Counted from the stretch's first letter, positions 25,970 through 34,810 are shown. The stretch is 64,000 nt of DNA from an uncultured Ruminococcus sp. (GCA_904393835.1 CAJFNC010000008.1:62001-126000), one strand, 5' to 3'. The notes: generated by a model not told the origin, from the letters alone. A program made the numbers and translations.

Positions 25970-26821
25970 TTAATAAAACATTGTTCCGATACCCTCGTCG
26001 CTGAACAGTTCAAGTAAAATTGAGTGCTCGATTCTGCCGTCAATAATGTGGGCACGGCTTACGCCGCTGCGGACAGCCTCGACACAGCAGTCGATTTTGG
26101 GAATCATTCCGCCCTTGATAATGCCCTCACGTTTGAGCATCGGCACCTCGCTTACGTTTACAACGGGAATAATCGACTCTTCGTCGTTTACATCCTTGAG
26201 CAGGCCTCTTATATCGGTCATCAAAATAAGTTTTTTCGCTCCGAGCTTTGCGGCAATCTGAGCCGCTGCAAGGTCGGCGTTAATATTATAAACGTTGCCG
26301 TCGTAGCCGTTCGCGATTGTAGCCACAATCGGAATATAGCCGCTGTTCATTGCCATTTTAAGGGGTTCGGGATTAACCTCTTTAATCTCGCCGACATAGC
26401 CCAAGTCGACGCTTGTAACGAGCTTTTCCGCCATAAGCAGGTTGCCGTCAAGTCCGCAAAGCCCCAACGCCTTGCCGCCGTGCCTTTCGAGCAGCTGCAC
26501 AAGGCTTTTGTTGACCTTGCCGGCAAGCACCATCTGAACGATGTCAATAGTTTCCCTGTCGGTAACGCGCATACCGTTTTCAAACCTGCTCTCCTTGCCC
26601 ACAGCGTCAAGCATTGCGTTAATTTCGGGTCCGCCGCCGTGAACGAGGACAACATTTACGCCTACAAGCTGCATAAGCACCAAATCGCTCATTACAGCCG
26701 ATTTAAGTTCTTCGTTTATCATTGCGTTGCCGCCGTATTTTACAACGACGGTTTCGCCCGAGAATTTTTTTATGTAGGGCATTGCCTGAATAAGTACCTG
26801 CGCCCTTTTAGAAATATCCAT
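25970..26821 (-). CDS. argB: Acetylglutamate kinase
   Basis: The 283-residue amino-acid kinase phosphorylates N-acetylglutamate, the second step of arginine synthesis. VVKYGGNAM near residue 26, the VLVHGGGPEIN loop near 58 and IPKIDCCVEAV near 238 are present. Several ATGs lie in a row (26830, 26827, 26821). I chose 26821 because AAAAGGA lies about eight bases upstream of it and too close to the others. Many family members are inhibited by arginine, but an N-terminal extension for that is not evident here. Confidence 0.95.
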   Translation of the reverse strand: MDISKRAQVLIQAMPYIKKFSGETVVVKYGGNAMINEELKSAVMSDLVLMQLVGVNVVLVHGGGPEINAMLDAVGKESRFENGMRVTDRETIDIVQMVLAGKVNKSLVQLLERHGGKALGLCGLDGNLLMAEKLVTSVDLGYVGEIKEVNPEPLKMAMNSGYIPIVATIANGYDGNVYNINADLAAAQIAAKLGAKKLILMTDIRGLLKDVNDEESIIPVVNVSEVPMLKREGIIKGGMIPKIDCCVEAVRSGVSRAHIIDGRIEHSILLELFSDEGIGTMFY

Positions 26822-26887
26822 TTTCATCATCCTTTTCGGCGGAAATCCGCCTTTATCTAAACTTTATTGTTGTATTAACAGATAAAA

Positions 26888-28120
26888 TTATGTGCGGTAG
26901 TCGCCGTTGATTTTTACATAGTCGTATGTTAAATCACAGCCGTACGCCTCTGCGCAGCCGTCGCCGTCATACAGAGACACAAGGGTGTGTATTTCCTTTT
27001 CAAGCAAAATTTCCTTTGCCTTTTCCTCAGAAAATTCAACGCCCGCGCCGTTTTTGCAAACAAGAATTTTGCCCTTGCAGGACTCAAAAGAGACCTCTAC
27101 CTTTGTTATATCAACATCGGCTCCGCTGTAGCCGATTGCGCACAGCACTCTGCCCCAGTTTGCGTCGGCGCCGAACATAGCCGCCTTAAACAGACTTGAA
27201 CAAATTACGCTTTTGGCAACCGAAACTGCGTCCTTTTTCGTTTTTGCGCCGTCAACAGTGCACACAAGGAGCTTGGTCGCACCCTCGCCGTCTGCCGCAA
27301 GCTGCTTTGCAAGACTCTTAAACGCCTCTGTAAGACCGCTTACAAACACCCTGTAGTCGTCGTTTTTCTCTGTAATCATTTCGTTGCCTGCAAGTCCGCT
27401 CGCCATTATCGCAAGCGTGTCGTTTGTTGAAGTGTCGCCGTCAACGCTCACCATATTGTAACTGTCCTCAACAGCCTCTTTGAGCGCCTCTTTGAGCATT
27501 TCCGCGGAAACTGCGGCGTCTGTAGTGACAAACGAAAGCATTGTGCCCATATTGATGTGAATCATTCCGCTGCCCTTTGCAATTCCGCCTACGATGACCT
27601 TTTTTCCGCCCAAAGTCATTTCCATAGCCATTTCCTTTTTGACCGTATCGGTCGTCATAATGGCTTCGGCAGCATTTGTGCCGCCGTCTTTTGAAAGCTT
27701 GCCTTTTAAAAGCTTTGCGCCGTACTCCACCCTTTCTATCGGCAGAGGCTGACCGATTACGCCTGTTGAGGCAACAATTACGTCATCCGAATTAACACCC
27801 AAAGTATCCGCCGCGATTTCGCACATTTTTTCGGCAACCTCAACGCCGTCTGCGTTGCAGGTGTTTGCGTTGCCCGAATTTGCGATTACCGCCTGAGCGA
27901 TGCCGTTTGCAAGGTGCTCTTGAGTTACCTCAATTGTGGAGCTTTTCACAAGGTTTTTTGTAAAAACAGCCGCAGCCGTGCAGGGCTTTTCACAGTAAAT
28001 CATGGCAAGGTCACGCTTTGCGGTATTTGACGGCTTTATGGACGCGCACACGCCCTGAGCCGTAAAGCCTTTGGGCGAAGTTACCGTGCCGTCAATAAAT
28101 TTAAAATTTTTATCTTCCAT
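26888..28120 (-). CDS. argJ: Bifunctional ornithine acetyltransferase / N-acetylglutamate synthase
   Basis: The 410-residue ArgJ recycles the acetyl group from N-acetylornithine to glutamate and in many species also makes N-acetylglutamate from acetyl-CoA. The protein is made as a precursor that cuts itself before a Thr nucleophile. The site here reads HINMGTMLSF, with Gly before the Thr where most members have Ala (ATML). KGSGMIH precedes it, and the C-terminal GDGCAEAYGCDLTYDYVKIN motif is intact. AAGGAAG precedes the ATG. It lies between argC (102 bases) and argB (66 bases). Confidence 0.95.
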   Translation of the reverse strand: MEDKNFKFIDGTVTSPKGFTAQGVCASIKPSNTAKRDLAMIYCEKPCTAAAVFTKNLVKSSTIEVTQEHLANGIAQAVIANSGNANTCNADGVEVAEKMCEIAADTLGVNSDDVIVASTGVIGQPLPIERVEYGAKLLKGKLSKDGGTNAAEAIMTTDTVKKEMAMEMTLGGKKVIVGGIAKGSGMIHINMGTMLSFVTTDAAVSAEMLKEALKEAVEDSYNMVSVDGDTSTNDTLAIMASGLAGNEMITEKNDDYRVFVSGLTEAFKSLAKQLAADGEGATKLLVCTVDGAKTKKDAVSVAKSVICSSLFKAAMFGADANWGRVLCAIGYSGADVDITKVEVSFESCKGKILVCKNGAGVEFSEEKAKEILLEKEIHTLVSLYDGDGCAEAYGCDLTYDYVKINGDYRT

Positions 28121-28222
28121 ATTTATCTTCCTTTTCAGCCGAAAGCAGACAAATTCCGCTCAAAATTTCGGCTGTTCTGTTGTTAAGTCAAAACTAGGTG
28201 CGCACCGCCCGAAAATAATAGA

Positions 28223-29260
28223 TTAAAATGCGGGCGGAACAATAACAAGACCGGTTTTTTCATCAAGACCGAAAATGATGTTCATATTCTGAATAGCCTG
28301 ACCTGCCGCTCCCTTTACCATATTGTCAATGGCAGCACAGGCTACAAGCTTGTTGACGCGCTTGTCGTGATGGATTGAAACATCGCAGAAATTTGAAAAG
28401 CGCACGTTGTGAATGTCGGCGCACTTGCCGTCGTCGAGAAGTCTTACGAAAAATTCGTCCTTGTAGTATTCCTCATACGCCTGTCTGATCTGCTCAAATG
28501 TTACGCCGTCCTTAATGTCAGCGTAAACTGTAGCCAAAATACCTCTGTTTACGGGGAGCAAATGCGGTACAAACGTGATTTTTACCTTTTCTCCCGAGAG
28601 CTTTGAAAGCGTCTGCTCAATTTCGGGGGTGTGACGGTGACTTGCCACCTTGTAGGCGTGAAAGCCCTCGTTGAGTTCGGGGAAATGATTTCCCTGGGTG
28701 GGCTTTCTGCCTGCGCCGGTTACGCCGCTTTTACAGTCGCAGATGATTCCCTTCGTTTCAATAAGTCCGTTTGCAATGGCGGGAGCAATCGCAAGCGGTG
28801 AACATGTGGTATAACAACCGGGGTTTGCAATCAGCTTTTTGCCCTTGATTTTATCTCTGAAAAACTCGGGCAAGCCGTAAACCGCCTGCTTGTGAAGCTC
28901 TTTGTCAAGGAACGTTCCGCCGTACCATTCGGTGTATTCTTCTTCGCTCTCAAGTCTGAAATCTGCGCCCAGGTCGATAAACGCCTTGCCTGCATTTATA
29001 CATTTTTCGGCAAGCTCCTGCGAAAGTCCGTGCGGAAGCGCCGCAAAGATAACGTCGCTCTTTTCAACAACCGCGTCCCGGTTTTCGCACACCATATCAT
29101 TTAAAAAAGCATATGACGGATACACGTCGCTCAGCTTGTCCCCCTCAAACGAAACCGAGCTTACAGCCGCAATTTCCGCTTCGGGGTGTGAGCTTAAAAG
29201 TCTGACAAGCTCCGCGCCCGCATAACCTGTCGCGCCCACAATACCTGCTTTTATTTTCAT
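28223..29260 (-). CDS. argC: N-acetyl-gamma-glutamyl-phosphate reductase
   Basis: The 345-residue NADPH-dependent reductase makes N-acetylglutamate semialdehyde. It has the dinucleotide loop GIVGATGYAGAELVRLL at residues 6-22, the catalytic Cys in NPGCYTTCSPLAIAPA near 146, and HRHTPEIEQ near 207. This is the type-1 long form. AAGGTGATT precedes the ATG, which lies 26 bases after the argH stop. It is followed by argJ. Confidence 0.96.
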   Translation of the reverse strand: MKIKAGIVGATGYAGAELVRLLSSHPEAEIAAVSSVSFEGDKLSDVYPSYAFLNDMVCENRDAVVEKSDVIFAALPHGLSQELAEKCINAGKAFIDLGADFRLESEEEYTEWYGGTFLDKELHKQAVYGLPEFFRDKIKGKKLIANPGCYTTCSPLAIAPAIANGLIETKGIICDCKSGVTGAGRKPTQGNHFPELNEGFHAYKVASHRHTPEIEQTLSKLSGEKVKITFVPHLLPVNRGILATVYADIKDGVTFEQIRQAYEEYYKDEFFVRLLDDGKCADIHNVRFSNFCDVSIHHDKRVNKLVACAAIDNMVKGAAGQAIQNMNIIFGLDEKTGLVIVPPAF

Positions 29261-29286
29261 CTAAATCACCTTATTTTCAGTCAATA

Positions 29287-30675
29287 TCAGTTTTCTTCGG
29301 ACAGCTCTTCGGCAATTTTTGCAACACGCTTTGCCTGAGCCTTTACGTTTGACGAGGCGGGACCGCCGAATACGGTGCGCTCGTTTGTGCAGCGTTCAAG
29401 AGAAATTGCGTTATATATATCGTCATTGAACACATCGCATACTTTTTTGTACTCGTCAAGCGGAAGATTTTCGAGGTCAACGCCGAGTTCGATACATCTT
29501 GCAACGAGCTCGCCTGTAGCCTTGTATGCATCACGGAACGGCACGCCGTTTTTGGTGAGCCAGTCGGCGCAGTCGGTTGCGTTGATAAAGCCGTGCGCCG
29601 CCGCTTTTCGCATATTTTCGGGAATTACACGCATTGTGTCGAGCATCGGAGTAAACGCTGTAAGGCACATTTTCACCGTGTCAACGGCGTCAAAAATTGC
29701 TTCCTTGTCCTCCTGCATATCCTTGTTGTAGGCAAGCGCAATACCCTTCATAATTGTCAAGAGCGTCATATTATCGCCGAACACTCTGCCGCTTTTGCCC
29801 CTTACAAGCTCTGCAATATCGGGGTTCTTTTTCTGCGGCATAATTGACGAACCGGTTGAAAAAGCGTCGTCAAGCTCAACAAATTTAAACTCCCAACTGC
29901 ACCACATAATAATCTCTTCGGAAAATCTTGAAAGGTGCACCATTATTATTGAAAGCGCAGAGCAAAATTCAATGCAGAAATCTCTGTCGGAAACGCCGTC
30001 GAGTGAATTATTTGTTATTCTCTCAAAACCGAGAAGCTCTGCCGTAATTGTTCTGTCAATCGGATAGGTTGTGCCCGCAAGCGCACAGGATCCGAGCGGC
30101 ATTTCATCCATTCTTCTAAGGCAGTCGTCAAGCCTTGATACGTCCCTTAAAAGCATTTCGCCGTAAGCCAGCAGGTGATGACCGAATGTAATCGGCTGTG
30201 CGCGCTGAAGATGAGTGTAGCCGGGCATTACGGTATCGCTGTACTTTTCAGCCTTGTCGGCAATAACCTTGATTAAATCAACAACGAGTTTTTTTACGTT
30301 TACAACCTCTTTTTTGAGGTAAAGTTTTATGTCGAGCGCAACCTGGTCGTTACGGCTGCGGGCAGTGTGCAAACGCTTGCCGTTGTCGCCGATTCGCTTT
30401 GTAAGCTCACCCTCAATAAAGGTGTGAATATCCTCTGCTTCCATATCAATCTGCAATGTGCCGTTTTCAATGTCAGCCAATATACCGTTTAAGCCCTGAA
30501 CAATGTCCTGTGCCTGCTCTTCGGTTATAATACCGCATCTGCCGAGCATGGTGGCGTGGGCAATACTGCCCTCTATATCCTCTTTATACATTCTGCTGTC
30601 GAATGAAACAGAACTGTTAAAATCATTTGTAGTTTTTGAAAGCTCTTTTTTAAAGCGTCCTTTCCAAAGCTGCAT
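29287..30675 (-). CDS. argH: Argininosuccinate lyase
   Basis: The 462-residue lyase splits argininosuccinate into arginine and fumarate. The superfamily signature GSSIMPQKKNPD with its catalytic Ser is near residue 281. Other motifs are ARSRNDQVALD near 110 and GYTHLQRAQPITFGHH near 151. AGAGGGG precedes the ATG. It follows argG after a 217-base gap with two hairpins, so argH may be partly uncoupled from argG. Length is normal. Confidence 0.96.
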   Translation of the reverse strand: MQLWKGRFKKELSKTTNDFNSSVSFDSRMYKEDIEGSIAHATMLGRCGIITEEQAQDIVQGLNGILADIENGTLQIDMEAEDIHTFIEGELTKRIGDNGKRLHTARSRNDQVALDIKLYLKKEVVNVKKLVVDLIKVIADKAEKYSDTVMPGYTHLQRAQPITFGHHLLAYGEMLLRDVSRLDDCLRRMDEMPLGSCALAGTTYPIDRTITAELLGFERITNNSLDGVSDRDFCIEFCSALSIIMVHLSRFSEEIIMWCSWEFKFVELDDAFSTGSSIMPQKKNPDIAELVRGKSGRVFGDNMTLLTIMKGIALAYNKDMQEDKEAIFDAVDTVKMCLTAFTPMLDTMRVIPENMRKAAAHGFINATDCADWLTKNGVPFRDAYKATGELVARCIELGVDLENLPLDEYKKVCDVFNDDIYNAISLERCTNERTVFGGPASSNVKAQAKRVAKIAEELSEEN

Positions 30676-30746
30676 ATAAACCCCTCTTTTGGTAAATAGT
30701 ATTTTAATTAATTTATTATATATTATTTAATTATCGCTGTGATAAC

Positions 30747-30774
30747 ATAAAACGCTTTGCCAAAAGCGTTTTAT
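30747..30774 (-). other. Perfect 12-bp hairpin between argG and argH
   Basis: ATAAAACGCTTT pairs perfectly with AAAGCGTTTTAT around a four-base loop. No T run follows on the coding strand. Together with the GC-rich hairpin at 30842 it fills much of the argG-argH gap. It is not a copy of the dispersed repeat family. It may be a processing or stability element, or a palindromic binding site. Confidence 0.55.
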
Positions 30775-30841
30775 CTTACCGCAGCTATTAATGCCGGCAC
30801 AGCAAACTGCAAATTTTAATTTGCCCTAAAAAACACTTTAC

Positions 30842-30864
30842 GGGGCAGGGAGTACCCCTGCCCC
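30842..30864 (-). terminator. GC-rich hairpin after argG (possible partial terminator)
   Basis: GGGGCAGGG pairs with CCCTGCCCC around a short loop, 29 bases past the argG stop. On the minus strand GTAAAGTG separates it from TTTTTT, so it may stop only part of the transcription and leave argH under weaker readthrough. Confidence 0.6.
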
Positions 30865-30892
30865 TTATTACGCTGAAAAGTGTTAAGCAAAA

Positions 30893-32116
30893 TTATTTGA
30901 TAAGGCCTTTTTTAGCGCGAACCTTGATGGGAAGACCAAAGAGGTTGATAAAGCCTGCGCTGTCGTTCTGATTGTAAACTTCGTCCTCGTCAAATGTAGC
31001 GATTTCCTCATCATAGAGCGAGTACGGACTTGTAACGCCTGCGTCAATAATATTACCCTTGTAGAGCTTGAACTTAACGTCGCCTGTTACATACTCCTGA
31101 GTGCTGTCAACGAATGCCGACATAGCCTCACGCAAAGGTGTGTACCACTTGCCGTCGTAAACGAGATCCGCAAACTGGTTTGCAAGGTTCATCTTGTAGT
31201 GAAGAGTATCCTTGTCAAGGCAGATTTCTTCAAGTTTTGCGTGAGCGGCATAGAGGATTGTACCGCCGGGAGTTTCATAAACGCCGCGGGCTTTCATACC
31301 TACAAGACGATTTTCCACGATATCTGTAATGCCTATACCGTTTCTGCCGCCGATTTCATTGAGCTTTTCAATGAGTTCAACAGAACCCACTTTTTCGCCG
31401 TTGAGCTTTGCGGGAATACCCTTTTCAAATGAGAGCGTAACATATTCGGGCTTATCGGGAGCCTGTTCGGGAGAAACGCCGAGTTCAAGGAAACCTTCCT
31501 TGTTGTACATAGGCTCGTTAGCAGGATTTTCGAGATCAAGTCCTTCGTGGCTGAGGTGCCAGAGGTTTTTATCCTTTGAATAGTTTGTTTCACGGTTAAT
31601 CTTGAGCGGAATACCCATTTTTTCAGCGTATTCAATCTCTTCTTCACGTGATTTGAACTCCCATGTTCTCCATGGAGCAATAATCTTCATATCGGGAGCA
31701 TATGCTTTAATTGCAAGCTCAAAGCGAACCTGGTCGTTGCCCTTGCCGGTGCAGCCGTGGCAAATAGCGTCTGCGCCCTCTTTTTTAGCTATTTCAACAA
31801 GTCTTTTTGCAATTATAGGACGTGCAAAAGATGTGCCGAGGAGATATTTGCCCTCGTAAACTGCGCCTGCTTTTACTGTCGGGAAAATGTATTCTTCAAC
31901 AAATTCCTTTTTGAGGTCTTCTATATAAAGCTTTGAAGCACCTGTCTTGATTGCTTTCTCCTCAAGACCGTCAAGCTCTGTACCCTGACCTACGTCACCC
32001 GATACTGCGATAACCTCGCAGTTGTCATAATGCTCTTTAAGCCACGGAATGATAATTGAAGTATCAAGACCGCCGGAATAAGCAAGAACTACTTTTTTAA
32101 CTTTATTGTCAGCCAT
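30893..32116 (-). CDS. argG: Argininosuccinate synthase
   Basis: The 407-residue ATP-dependent ligase joins citrulline and aspartate. The PP-loop [18 protein letters not shown] is at residues 8-25. [15 protein letters not shown] near 118 and the citrulline/aspartate site [12 protein letters not shown] near 172 follow. ATG at 32116 has GGAGGAATT just upstream; the frame extends 18 codons further with no site. It is the first gene of the arginine cluster, behind a promoter and an ArgR-type palindrome. Confidence 0.96.
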   Translation of the reverse strand: MADNKVKKVVLAYSGGLDTSIIIPWLKEHYDNCEVIAVSGDVGQGTELDGLEEKAIKTGASKLYIEDLKKEFVEEYIFPTVKAGAVYEGKYLLGTSFARPIIAKRLVEIAKKEGADAICHGCTGKGNDQVRFELAIKAYAPDMKIIAPWRTWEFKSREEEIEYAEKMGIPLKINRETNYSKDKNLWHLSHEGLDLENPANEPMYNKEGFLELGVSPEQAPDKPEYVTLSFEKGIPAKLNGEKVGSVELIEKLNEIGGRNGIGITDIVENRLVGMKARGVYETPGGTILYAAHAKLEEICLDKDTLHYKMNLANQFADLVYDGKWYTPLREAMSAFVDSTQEYVTGDVKFKLYKGNIIDAGVTSPYSLYDEEIATFDEDEVYNQNDSAGFINLFGLPIKVRAKKGLIK

Positions 32117-32161
32117 TTTAAATTCCTCCGTAAAAGTAATTGATTTTTGAGTTATAAGTAC

Positions 32162-32189
32162 ATTATACACCGCATTTTGAAAAAATCAA
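32162..32189 (-). promoter_or_regulatory. Predicted argG promoter
   Basis: TTGATT, a 16-base spacer and TATAAT, about 46 bases before the argG ATG. The ARG-box-like palindrome at 32198-32211 lies just upstream of the -35. Confidence 0.65.
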
Positions 32190-32197
32190 GTCTTTTT

Positions 32198-32211
32198 TGA
32201 ATAAATATTCA
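32198..32211. promoter_or_regulatory. ARG box (predicted ArgR/AhrC operator)
   Basis: TGAATAAATATTCA is an exact match to the TGAATNNNNATTCA form of ArgR operators. It lies nine bases upstream of the argG -35. Confidence 0.72.
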
Positions 32212-32335
32212 AGATTTTTAAAATTATTTGAATAGAGCGGATTTTTAATATTTCCGCGCCAAAAAACACCGTATTTGCCGATAATTTCGGCATTTACACC
32301 TTCGTGCCGCATATATCTCGGATAAAAATGCATAT

Positions 32336-32358
32336 ATTCATTTTAAAATGAATATTCA
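32336..32358. promoter_or_regulatory. Second cluster of ARG-box-like palindromes
   Basis: An 18-base perfect palindrome, ATTCATTTTAAAATGAAT (32336-32353), runs into TGAATATTCA (32349-32358). More TGAAT/ATTCA half-sites lie at about 32374 and 32417. ArgR binds as a hexamer to separated boxes, so distant sites could loop to the one at argG. The last half-site overlaps the -35 of the divergent flavoredoxin-like gene. Confidence 0.55.
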
Positions 32359-32415
32359 TAATATACATTAAAATATTCATTTTTAACCGTCTGTATGCAC
32401 CTCTATTCATTTATC

Positions 32416-32444
32416 TTGAATATTTTTAAGTTATCTGCTATACT
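32416..32444 (+). promoter_or_regulatory. Predicted promoter of the flavoredoxin-like gene
   Basis: TTGAAT, a 17-base spacer and TATACT, 45 bases before the ATG at 32490. Confidence 0.62.
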
Positions 32445-32489
32445 TTTTGTATAGTTATTAATATTTTTATCAATGAAAGGATTGGTTCT

Positions 32490-32999
32490 ATGTCATCATT
32501 CAAAAAGATTTCCGCCGGCGATATTACCGCGAATCCGTTTGACCTTATCGGCAAAGACTGGGCGCTTGTTACCTGCGGCGACAAAGATAAGTTCAACACA
32601 ATGACTGTCAGCTGGGGCGGCGTAGGCATTATGTGGGGCAAACCGGTTGCGTTTACTTTTATCCGTCCTCAAAGATACACCTTCGGCTTTATGGAAACCA
32701 ACGGTTACTACACAATGAGCTTTTTTGACGAAAAGTACCGTGACGCGCTTAATTTTTGCGGAAGTAAAAGCGGCAGGGATTTTGACAAGGTAAAAGAAAC
32801 GGGGCTTACCCCCGCGTTTACCGAAAACGGCGTACCTTATTTTGAAGAGGCAAAGCTGGTGCTTGTGTGCAAAAAGCTTTACAGTCAATTTCTCAACGAG
32901 GAAAGCATTGCCGACGGCGACGCCGTAAATAAGTGGTACAACAACGATTACCACAAAATGTACATCAGTGAAATTACCGAGGTCTTAATCAAGGAATAA
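32490..32999 (+). CDS. Flavin reductase-like / flavoredoxin-family FMN protein
   Basis: The 169-residue protein has the split-barrel FMN-binding fold of the flavin reductase-like domain family. The pattern WALVTCGDKDKFNTMTVSWG, then PVAFTFIRPQRYTFGFM, then YYTMSFFDEKYRDAL is characteristic. Members bind FMN and act as flavoredoxins or NAD(P)H:flavin reductases in anaerobes. GAAAGGATT precedes the ATG. It is divergent from argG and shares a palindrome-rich region with it, so co-regulation by ArgR is possible but unproved. Partner enzymes are not visible. Confidence 0.88.
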   Translation: MSSFKKISAGDITANPFDLIGKDWALVTCGDKDKFNTMTVSWGGVGIMWGKPVAFTFIRPQRYTFGFMETNGYYTMSFFDEKYRDALNFCGSKSGRDFDKVKETGLTPAFTENGVPYFEEAKLVLVCKKLYSQFLNEESIADGDAVNKWYNNDYHKMYISEITEVLIKE

Positions 33000-33037
33000 T
33001 TTTCAGCGCACGCAAAAAGAGGACGGTTAACGGAGAC

Positions 33038-33060
33038 GCTTCATAAAGAAGCTGCTTTTT
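33038..33060 (+). terminator. Terminator of the flavoredoxin-like gene
   Basis: GCTTC pairs with GAAGC around ATAAA, followed by TGCTTTTTT. The stem is short, so moderate strength. Confidence 0.55.
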
Positions 33061-33167
33061 TCAAATTTTCTCGGCTGATAAATAAGACGGAATGCTTTTA
33101 CCGTGTGCTGTCACCGAACAAAGAACGAGCAGTCGAAATTATGAAGGCATATAGGAGAAACGATTTT

Positions 33168-34211
33168 ATGAATGAACTCAATCAAAAAATTATTGCCGGA
33201 ATCATCAAAAAAGCAGAAGCGGTGTGTTCGGATTCACTGGCACTTATCGGCTTGTACGGTTCGGTAGCTACAGGCGATACCCATGAAAAATCCGACCTTG
33301 ATTTGATGATAGTAATAAATGATGAGTTTGGATGGCGGTTGGCCGATACATTTATTCTAAATGATGTCGGTATCGGATATGATATTTATTGCACCGGCTG
33401 GGATATGCTTGAAGAGGACGCAAAGTGCAGTCATGCACATTTGTCTAAATTGCTCGACTCACCTCTGGTTTATGTTAGAGAACAAAATGCTGTTCAAAGG
33501 CTGGAAGAACTGAGAAAGAAAGCATTGAGCCTGCTGGCATCAGATGAACGATATCAGAAGGCACAAACAGCTTTTGACAACGCGAAAAAAATGTATGCAG
33601 ACTGCTTCCTGTCAGATGCAATTTCGCAGATTCGCGCCGATGCCGGTACAGCGATTAATTTCTTGTTGGACGCTGTGATGCTCTATCACGGCAGATACTT
33701 CAGAAACGGAGTAAAAAGAACTTTTGACGAGCTGAAAACACTGCCCCTATCCTTCAATATGGAGGAAAATATCATGGACATTATCCGAGCAGAGACAAAT
33801 GCCGAAATCAGAAACAGGCTGACAACTCTGATGAGAAATGTACAGGTGCTTTTGTTGTTCCCGAGTAAAAAAGCCGAACCTGCTCCTGACAATATTTCAG
33901 GCACATATGAAGAAATGTTCTCCAACTGGCGGAATAAAATGCAGGAAGCATCAGATAGAAGTGATTTGTTCTCGTCATTTATGAGTATGGTATCACTCCA
34001 GTCTATGAGTTCTGAAATTGCGAAAAATGTTGCAATAAATGAATTTGATATTATGAAGCATTTTGACCCTCACAATCCGGAAAAGAATTTGAAGGTTTTT
34101 GACAACGCCTTGGATGAATTTCTGGAAGAGTATCGGAAAGCGGGAATTCAACCAAAGCGTTTTGCAGACGTGGATGATTTCCTTGCGAATTATTTAGAAA
34201 TAACAGTATAG
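33168..34211 (+). CDS. Nucleotidyltransferase-domain protein
   Basis: The 347-residue protein starts with a nucleotidyltransferase domain of the kanamycin/aminoglycoside type. LYGSVATGDTHEKSDLDLMI (about 26-45) contains the GS...SDLD metal-binding pattern that transfers AMP or another nucleotide. A helical C-terminal region of about 250 residues resembles the HEPN-like or substrate domains of such enzymes. The ATG at 33168 has AGGAGA nine bases upstream; GTG at 33105 and ATG at 33141 are weaker. It stands alone between terminators. It could be an antibiotic nucleotidyltransferase or a toxin-like enzyme. The substrate cannot be told. Confidence 0.8.
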   Translation: MNELNQKIIAGIIKKAEAVCSDSLALIGLYGSVATGDTHEKSDLDLMIVINDEFGWRLADTFILNDVGIGYDIYCTGWDMLEEDAKCSHAHLSKLLDSPLVYVREQNAVQRLEELRKKALSLLASDERYQKAQTAFDNAKKMYADCFLSDAISQIRADAGTAINFLLDAVMLYHGRYFRNGVKRTFDELKTLPLSFNMEENIMDIIRAETNAEIRNRLTTLMRNVQVLLLFPSKKAEPAPDNISGTYEEMFSNWRNKMQEASDRSDLFSSFMSMVSLQSMSSEIAKNVAINEFDIMKHFDPHNPEKNLKVFDNALDEFLEEYRKAGIQPKRFADVDDFLANYLEITV

Positions 34212-34319
34212 ACGCTTTTACTATGCTTCTTCCTAATTCTGATTATGCACTTCATTTTACAGGTTCAGCGAGCATCTGATTGTGACGCCGCAGTACGAAA
34301 AGAAAAAATATAAATCATT

Positions 34320-34347
34320 GGGGCACCTTCCTTACGGATGGTGCCCC
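34320..34347. terminator. Terminator between convergent genes
   Basis: GGGGCACC pairs perfectly with GGTGCCCC around a 12-base loop. T-rich sequence follows on both sides but not as a clean run. It serves the nucleotidyltransferase gene (+) and the DUF6465 gene (-). Confidence 0.65.
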
Positions 34348-34372
34348 AAACTGTTTATTATATACAATTCAA

Positions 34373-34810
34373 TCAGCAGAAAAATACGTCCATATCACTT
34401 GCTTCGCCGTCAGCAACAAAGTAAGCCTTGCTCTCTTCGGGCTTGAGATATACGGTAATCTCTTTAGCGTCCTTGCCGTACGTGAGCTTTACATTTTCGA
34501 TTACTTCTTCAACCGGAACCTGCTTACCTGCATACTCTACAAAGAAATTAACCTTTGTTTCAGCCTTTTCGGCATTTTTCTCTTTGGCAGCCGCTTTCTT
34601 AGCCTCTTCAGCCTTTGCCACAGCTTGTTTTACAGCCGCAGGCTTTTTGGGAGCAACCTTTTTGGGTACTGTCTTTTTAGCCGGAGCTTTCTTTGCGGGA
34701 GCCTTTTTCTCGGCTTCTTTTACAGTAGCTGTCTCTGTTTTTACCTCTTTAACAGCAGCCTCTTTTGCAGTTTCTTTAGCTGCCGCAGTTGTTTTCTTTG
34801 TTACTGCCAT
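34373..34810 (-). CDS. DUF6465-family protein with Lys/Ala-rich tail
   Basis: The 145-residue protein has an N-terminal 75-80 residues of Lys/Ala/Glu/Pro repeats (KKAPAKKAPAKKTVPKKVAP) like histone H1 tails or HU extensions. A compact C-terminal domain of about 60 residues follows (NFFVEYAGKQVPVEEVIENV ... DMDVFFC), which I assign to DUF6465. The basic tail suggests nucleic-acid binding. ATG at 34810 has AGAGGGA upstream; the frame extends 35 codons into the promoter and is rejected there. A perfect promoter implies strong expression. Function is unknown. Confidence 0.82.
   Translation of the reverse strand: MAVTKKTTAAAKETAKEAAVKEVKTETATVKEAEKKAPAKKAPAKKTVPKKVAPKKPAAVKQAVAKAEEAKKAAAKEKNAEKAETKVNFFVEYAGKQVPVEEVIENVKLTYGKDAKEITVYLKPEESKAYFVADGEASDMDVFFC

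Noticed and set aside
26024-26860. Long open frame (278 codons) on the plus strand over argB
   Set aside because: It is antisense to a clear acetylglutamate kinase with all motifs, has no ribosome site, and its product is rich in His, Asn and Phe as expected for the complement of a coding strand.
30747-30774. Possible tenth copy of the dispersed repeat between argG and argH
   Set aside because: GATAA/TTATC ends and a hairpin are present, but the core lacks the TCTATAGA centre, the left edge and the ATACAA-loop hairpin, so I treat it as an unrelated palindrome.
33105-33167. Longer nucleotidyltransferase start at GTG 33105 or ATG 33141
   Set aside because: Neither has a good ribosome site, whereas ATG 33168 has AGGAGA nine bases upstream and starts a typical sequence.
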